Source: JABACD01 sp047639675 (GTDB lineage: Bacteria; Planctomycetota; UBA1135; GCA-002686595). Taken from it: DNA of 64,000 nucleotides. The notes under the pieces were generated by a model. That model did not search any database. It saw only the letters and a program-made list of their open reading frames with translations, and was not told the origin of the DNA. The translations under genes were made by a program, and so were the position numbers. Shown here piece by piece: positions 60,620-64,000 of this stretch. Every line of letters starts with the position of its first letter. Positions within the stretch are counted from its first letter, which is position 1. The stretch lies in contig JBLIOI010000011.1 in the NCBI GenBank assembly GCA_047639675.1, positions 1-64,000 of the forward strand. Direction: 5' to 3'.

Positions 60620-61677
60620 GACTCAAACTTCGGCCGTTCGCCCTCCTCACGCTCTTCGCCCTTCTGTTCGCATCTTGCGAACGCCCCATAGCAGTGGGCG
60701 CTGGCGGCACAGATTCCACAAATGCGGCCACGCCAAGTTCTCCTCGTGACTTTGGACAAGTTGCCGACTTCAAGCTCACAGAGCGTCGTGGCAACGAGAT
60801 CTCCGCAAAAGACCTGCTCGGCGAGCCGTGGATAGCAGGATTCATCTTTACGCGTTGTGCGACGGTCTGTCCTGCGCTGACTCAAGAACTCGCCCACGTC
60901 CACGCCGCGCTTGAAGGTCTCGACGCCAAGGTCGTTGCCTTCACCGTCGACCCCGAACACGACACAGCAGAAGTTCTCTCCGCCTACGCCGCAAACTTCG
61001 AAGGCGGAATTGCGGATAACTGGCTTTTTCTACGCGGCGACGAAGAGAGAACATACGACCTGATTCGCTCCAGCTTCATGCTCGGCATCGAACGCGTGGA
61101 CGACGTTGACCCGGGACTTTCCGTTAGTCATAGCTCGATGCTCTGTGCCGTTGATTCCCTCGGCAAGATCCGCGGTTATTACGACGGCACAAACGCCGAA
61201 GGTGTCCAAGCCGCCATAGGTCGCATGCGTTTCCTCGCGGGCGCGCCAAGGCAGGTCTCGATCCTCCCGACCTTCAACGCCTTCTTGAACGGCAGTGCTG
61301 CAATCCTACTCGTCCTTGGCATCATCGCCATCAAGGCCGGCAAGCGCAAACGCCACGCTATCCTGATGCGTGCCGCCTTTGCAGTCAGCGCAGCCTTCCT
61401 CATCAGCTACGTCTATTACCACACGACTGTGATTCCCGCCCAAGGCGGTCCGATTCGATTCGCAGGCGAAGGCGCCGCCAAGGTCGCCTATCTAATCCTG
61501 CTGACCACCCATGTAATCGGCGCCGTCATCAACTTGCCGATGGTCCTGCGAACCCTCTGGCTCGCAAGCGCCGAACGCTGGGAAGATCACAAGTGGTGGG
61601 CCAAAATGACCTTCCCCTTGTGGCTCTACGTGTCAGTGACAGGCGTCGTGGTCTACCTTGTGCTCTACGTCTTCTAG
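60616..61677 (+). CDS. Sco1/SenC copper chaperone fused to DUF420 membrane domain
   Basis: A 353-residue protein from the ATG at 60616, which overlaps the ctaB stop as ATGA. Residues 1-21 form a lipoprotein-like signal ending in Cys21. The Sco domain (45-210) has copper ligands C81-x3-C85 (CATVCPAL) and H172 (VSHSSML). From about 217 on, four transmembrane segments match DUF420, a domain linked to oxidase assembly (CtaM in Gram-positive bacteria). The two functions are usually separate genes. It probably delivers copper to the CuA site of cytochrome oxidase. Confidence 0.87.
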   Translation: MRLKLRPFALLTLFALLFASCERPIAVGAGGTDSTNAATPSSPRDFGQVADFKLTERRGNEISAKDLLGEPWIAGFIFTRCATVCPALTQELAHVHAALEGLDAKVVAFTVDPEHDTAEVLSAYAANFEGGIADNWLFLRGDEERTYDLIRSSFMLGIERVDDVDPGLSVSHSSMLCAVDSLGKIRGYYDGTNAEGVQAAIGRMRFLAGAPRQVSILPTFNAFLNGSAAILLVLGIIAIKAGKRKRHAILMRAAFAVSAAFLISYVYYHTTVIPAQGGPIRFAGEGAAKVAYLILLTTHVIGAVINLPMVLRTLWLASAERWEDHKWWAKMTFPLWLYVSVTGVVVYLVLYVF

Positions 61678-62211
61678 GACGCGTAAGAAGCCGAGCACGT
61701 AAAGATCGAGTAGTGCGTAGAGGGTGTTCATTTTGATCTGAGAGGGGCTTGGGGCGCAAAGTGCGGCGGGTTCCTAGCTAGAACACGCGGTTCGCCGCAG
61801 GTCTCTCGGATCTTCGGATAATTTGCGGCCAGGCCATCGGTAGTCACCTGGCGCCCTGCTTTTGCTCGCCTATTTTCCACCGGAGCTCGCGGCCCGGGGA
61901 CTTTGTCAATGACAACCGCCCAACCTTCCTCTGAACATGCAGCGAAGGTGGTGGAGGTTACCCGGGCTCCGTACCGCCGTCTTCCGGCCCGCGTGGGGTT
62001 GTATTCGGCGAGTCCCTGCAAAAAGAGTTACGCCACAGCTTCTAGCACACCAACTTTCAGCGCGGTGAGACAGTCTTGATCCACCCATTAGTTCAGCGGA
62101 TCGACGATCTCAACGCGTGTCTCCTCCCACGTTACACAAGACGAAACGAGGGGCTATAGACCAATAGATAGCAGACTCAGTACGAGGTGAACTCGCATGA
62201 GAGCGCAGTGG
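61678..62211. other. Gene-free stretch of about 530 nt
   Basis: Short frames exist on both strands, for example 61908-62078 plus and 61728-62021 minus. They have no family resemblance, no ribosome site and a composition like shadow frames. I see no tRNA, terminator with a T-run or repeat here. Confidence 0.5.
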
Positions 62212-63228
62212 CTACTGCAGGTCCAACAGCACCTTGCCGACGTTGCGGCGTGCGTGAATATGTTCGTGAGCCTGAGTGCTCTCCGCCAGGGGGAAGACGC
62301 TGTCGATAACGGGCTCGAAGTCGCCGCACACCACGTGCTCGATGATTTGCGAGAGATGCCCACGTAACAAGTCGAAGTCGGAGAATGTTCCCATGTGGAC
62401 ACCAAAGACGCCGCGATTATCCATCATCATTTGCGAGAGGTTGAAGCCGCGCATAGCGAAGACCGCTTTCAAAGCGGCAAAAGGATTCAACCTGCGGCCA
62501 GGGGCGGCAGCGGATAGGCCGAAGGTGTAGAGACGGCCACCCGGAGCCAGGCACTTGTAGCTCTGACGCAGAACACTGCCGCCAACTGGATCCAGGATGT
62601 GATCCACGCCACGTCCCTTTGTTTCGCGCATCAGTTCTGCGGCAAAGTTGTCTCGGTTGATCAGAACGCCTCCGCGCTCGTTGACTCCGTCGACTTTGCT
62701 CGGGCTTGCAGTTCCATAGACAACGCCCGCTTTAAAGAGCTTGGCGATTTGCATCGCCGCTGTTCCAACGCCGCCGGCAATACCATGGATAAGGACTGTC
62801 TCGCCTTCGCGCAAATTGCCGAGGTGCGCCAGCATGTGCCAGGCGGTGAGGTAGGTGACCGGAATCGCGCCAGCATCTTCAAGCGAAACACCTTCCGGAA
62901 CGAGCATCAATTGGTCCGCTTCGACAACCACGTGCGTCTGTTGAGCGCCATTCGCAACCGTTGCTACGACGCGATCACCAACAGCAAAGTTTGTCACACC
63001 AGGGCCGAGTACATCGACCGTACCCGAAACTTCATAGCCGGGGGTGAAGGGCAGGACAGGTTTTGGCCGGTACAGGCCGATTCGCATCATCAAGTCTGCG
63101 AAGTTGATTCCTGCAAAGGCGCCACGCACTCGCACTTGGCCTGTGCCCGGCTCATTTAGCTCGCAAGGAACAACACGCAGGACATCCGGTCCGCCATTTT
63201 TAGGAACGATCAATCGACGAGCTTGCAT
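62212..63228 (-). CDS. Zinc-independent quinone oxidoreductase-like MDR protein
   Basis: A 338-residue protein from the ATG at 63228. It has the MDR N-terminal domain (GINFADLMMRIGLYRPKP, PGYEVSGTV) and the NAD(P)H-binding motif HGIAGGVGTAAMQIA. The catalytic zinc Cys/His set is absent, as in QOR and VAT-1 types. It likely reduces quinones or enones with NADPH. It follows the sulfotransferase-like gene by 11 nt, so they may be co-transcribed. Confidence 0.87.
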   Translation of the reverse strand: MQARRLIVPKNGGPDVLRVVPCELNEPGTGQVRVRGAFAGINFADLMMRIGLYRPKPVLPFTPGYEVSGTVDVLGPGVTNFAVGDRVVATVANGAQQTHVVVEADQLMLVPEGVSLEDAGAIPVTYLTAWHMLAHLGNLREGETVLIHGIAGGVGTAAMQIAKLFKAGVVYGTASPSKVDGVNERGGVLINRDNFAAELMRETKGRGVDHILDPVGGSVLRQSYKCLAPGGRLYTFGLSAAAPGRRLNPFAALKAVFAMRGFNLSQMMMDNRGVFGVHMGTFSDFDLLRGHLSQIIEHVVCGDFEPVIDSVFPLAESTQAHEHIHARRNVGKVLLDLQ

Positions 63229-63239
63229 GCCGGTTCTCC

Positions 63240-63974
63240 TTAGACTGGAAGCCTTCTGGAATAGAGGTAGTCGTAGTAGCCTTCCGCTTCCTTGGCAATG
63301 GCTTCCAATTCCGGCGTGAGCTGAATGTCCTTCGCTTTGTAGGGACCGAAGCCCGTGGACTGACGAACGGCGTCGTACCAGTGATCCGCCCAAACTCCGT
63401 CGGTTCCGTGCAGCCCCGGTTCCCAAGTGAGCATCGACTCCTGAAATTCGATGCCGAGTGCTTCGCACAGTGCCAAGAGCGCGGCGCGCGGATTTTCGAG
63501 CACTTGGCGCGAATCGATCACGGGTGGCGGCTGGCTCCCTTCCAATTTTAGCCAGTCGTAGAGTCCGACCTGCTGAGTGAATCCAAGATCCTCAAGACGG
63601 GCCTCTTCGCGCTTTTGCATATACGAGGCGAGCATCGCTCGCGGCTCACGAATCAGGAAGGCGTGCTTCAAGCCGCTCATCCATTCGCGACCGATCTCCG
63701 GCAAGAGATGGTGCGCCATTTGCTTTTGATAGAAGACGCTGACCCCTTCGGGTACGTCACCAGTCATCGCCGCCGCAACATCCTGCCAGGCGTTGGGTTG
63801 GCTAGCGAGGATCTCCTCGTTGACTGGATGCTCTAGACCTGTCGCCTTCAAGTAGAAGGCATAGAAGGGTTCGTCAACCACGATGGAATCATCGCGACTC
63901 CCAAAGGAGCGCATCAAAGCCGTCGAAATGTTACGCGGGCCAGACCATAGCGCGATACGCGTGATTGCTGTCAT
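63240..63974 (-). CDS. Sulfotransferase-like P-loop protein
   Basis: A 244-residue protein. The N-terminal WSGPRNISTALMRSFGSR is the 5'-phosphosulfate loop, and FLIREPRAMLASYMQKREE fits the 3'-phosphate motif. It belongs to the small bacterial branch of this fold. It would move sulfate from PAPS to a small molecule, but the acceptor is not known. It is the last gene at the right edge and is complete. Confidence 0.75.
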   Translation of the reverse strand: MTAITRIALWSGPRNISTALMRSFGSRDDSIVVDEPFYAFYLKATGLEHPVNEEILASQPNAWQDVAAAMTGDVPEGVSVFYQKQMAHHLLPEIGREWMSGLKHAFLIREPRAMLASYMQKREEARLEDLGFTQQVGLYDWLKLEGSQPPPVIDSRQVLENPRAALLALCEALGIEFQESMLTWEPGLHGTDGVWADHWYDAVRQSTGFGPYKAKDIQLTPELEAIAKEAEGYYDYLYSRRLPV

Positions 63975-64000
63975 GCTCTAGGCTCCAACGGTTAGACCCG

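Noticed and set aside
61728..62021. Minus-strand ORF in the 530-nt gap
   Set aside because: Arg/Pro/Ala-rich composition, no ribosome site and no family features.
1..64000. CRISPR arrays, insertion sequences, phage genes, tRNA or rRNA genes
   Set aside because: I looked for regular repeats, transposase motifs and tRNA T-loop strings and found nothing convincing on either strand.

Overview
The window looks like a piece of a Planctomycetota chromosome. The strongest signs are a PSCyt1/DUF1549/DUF1553 gene next to a DUF1501 gene and a sulfatase-like gene, many exported proteins with a shared C-terminal domain, FG-GAP repeats, and frequent starts without a Shine-Dalgarno sequence. I could run no searches; family names rest on motifs I recognise, and genus is not claimed.

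Layout. 1-4053 (minus): a molybdopterin oxidoreductase cut by the window edge and a fused ferredoxin/NrfD partner. 4165-6543: a divergent zinc-ribbon and SPFH pair. 6764-8356 (minus): a MOSC protein and a TrpD-like protein. 8566-10633 (plus): a secreted HEXXH protein and an exported unknown. 10709-27005 (minus): one uninterrupted run of eleven exported amidohydrolase-family genes. 27314-27847: a truncated hydrolase-like ORF. 27955-29707 (minus): rpiB and deoC, both with long N-terminal extensions. 29794-36871 (plus): an enolase-superfamily enzyme and an addB/addA pair. 36911-40111: decayed secreted-protein genes, then a cobalamin riboswitch leading into a secreted propeller-like protein. 40123-43318: an FG-GAP protein, a putatively Tat-exported SDR, a possible small membrane protein and an ASCH protein. 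43442-49550 (minus): PSCyt1, DUF1501 and a sulfatase-like gene. 49666-56660: SGNH-like, metallopeptidase, M14 carboxypeptidase, membrane protein, SET-domain and glyoxalase genes. 56661-57422: an SDR. 57637-61677 (plus): cytochrome c, ctaA, ctaB and an Sco1-DUF420 fusion, each overlapping the next by 4 nt. 62212-63974 (minus): a quinone-oxidoreductase-like gene and a sulfotransferase-like gene.

The most unusual system is the amidohydrolase run. It holds 12 amidohydrolase modules in 11 genes, joined by overlaps or short gaps and closed by a strong terminator. Four central genes (13466-18711) keep the full metal site: HxH, a conserved Lys, two further His and one Asp. The other eight modules keep the fold landmarks but have lost all or most metal ligands. 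Several of them carry highly charged inserts or tails, and two tails share the motif LDAGENEE. I infer an exported hetero-oligomer in which a few catalytic subunits sit among many pseudoenzyme subunits. Its substrate is unknown.

Other leads: a B12 riboswitch controlling a secreted propeller-like protein, which recalls the B12-binding propeller BtuG of Bacteroides; an extended RpiB/DeoC pair that may be a satellite of a sugar-phosphate bacterial microcompartment; an SDR with a Tat-like signal; a sulfatase-like protein lacking its nucleophile; and a SET-domain protein with a histone-H1-like tail.
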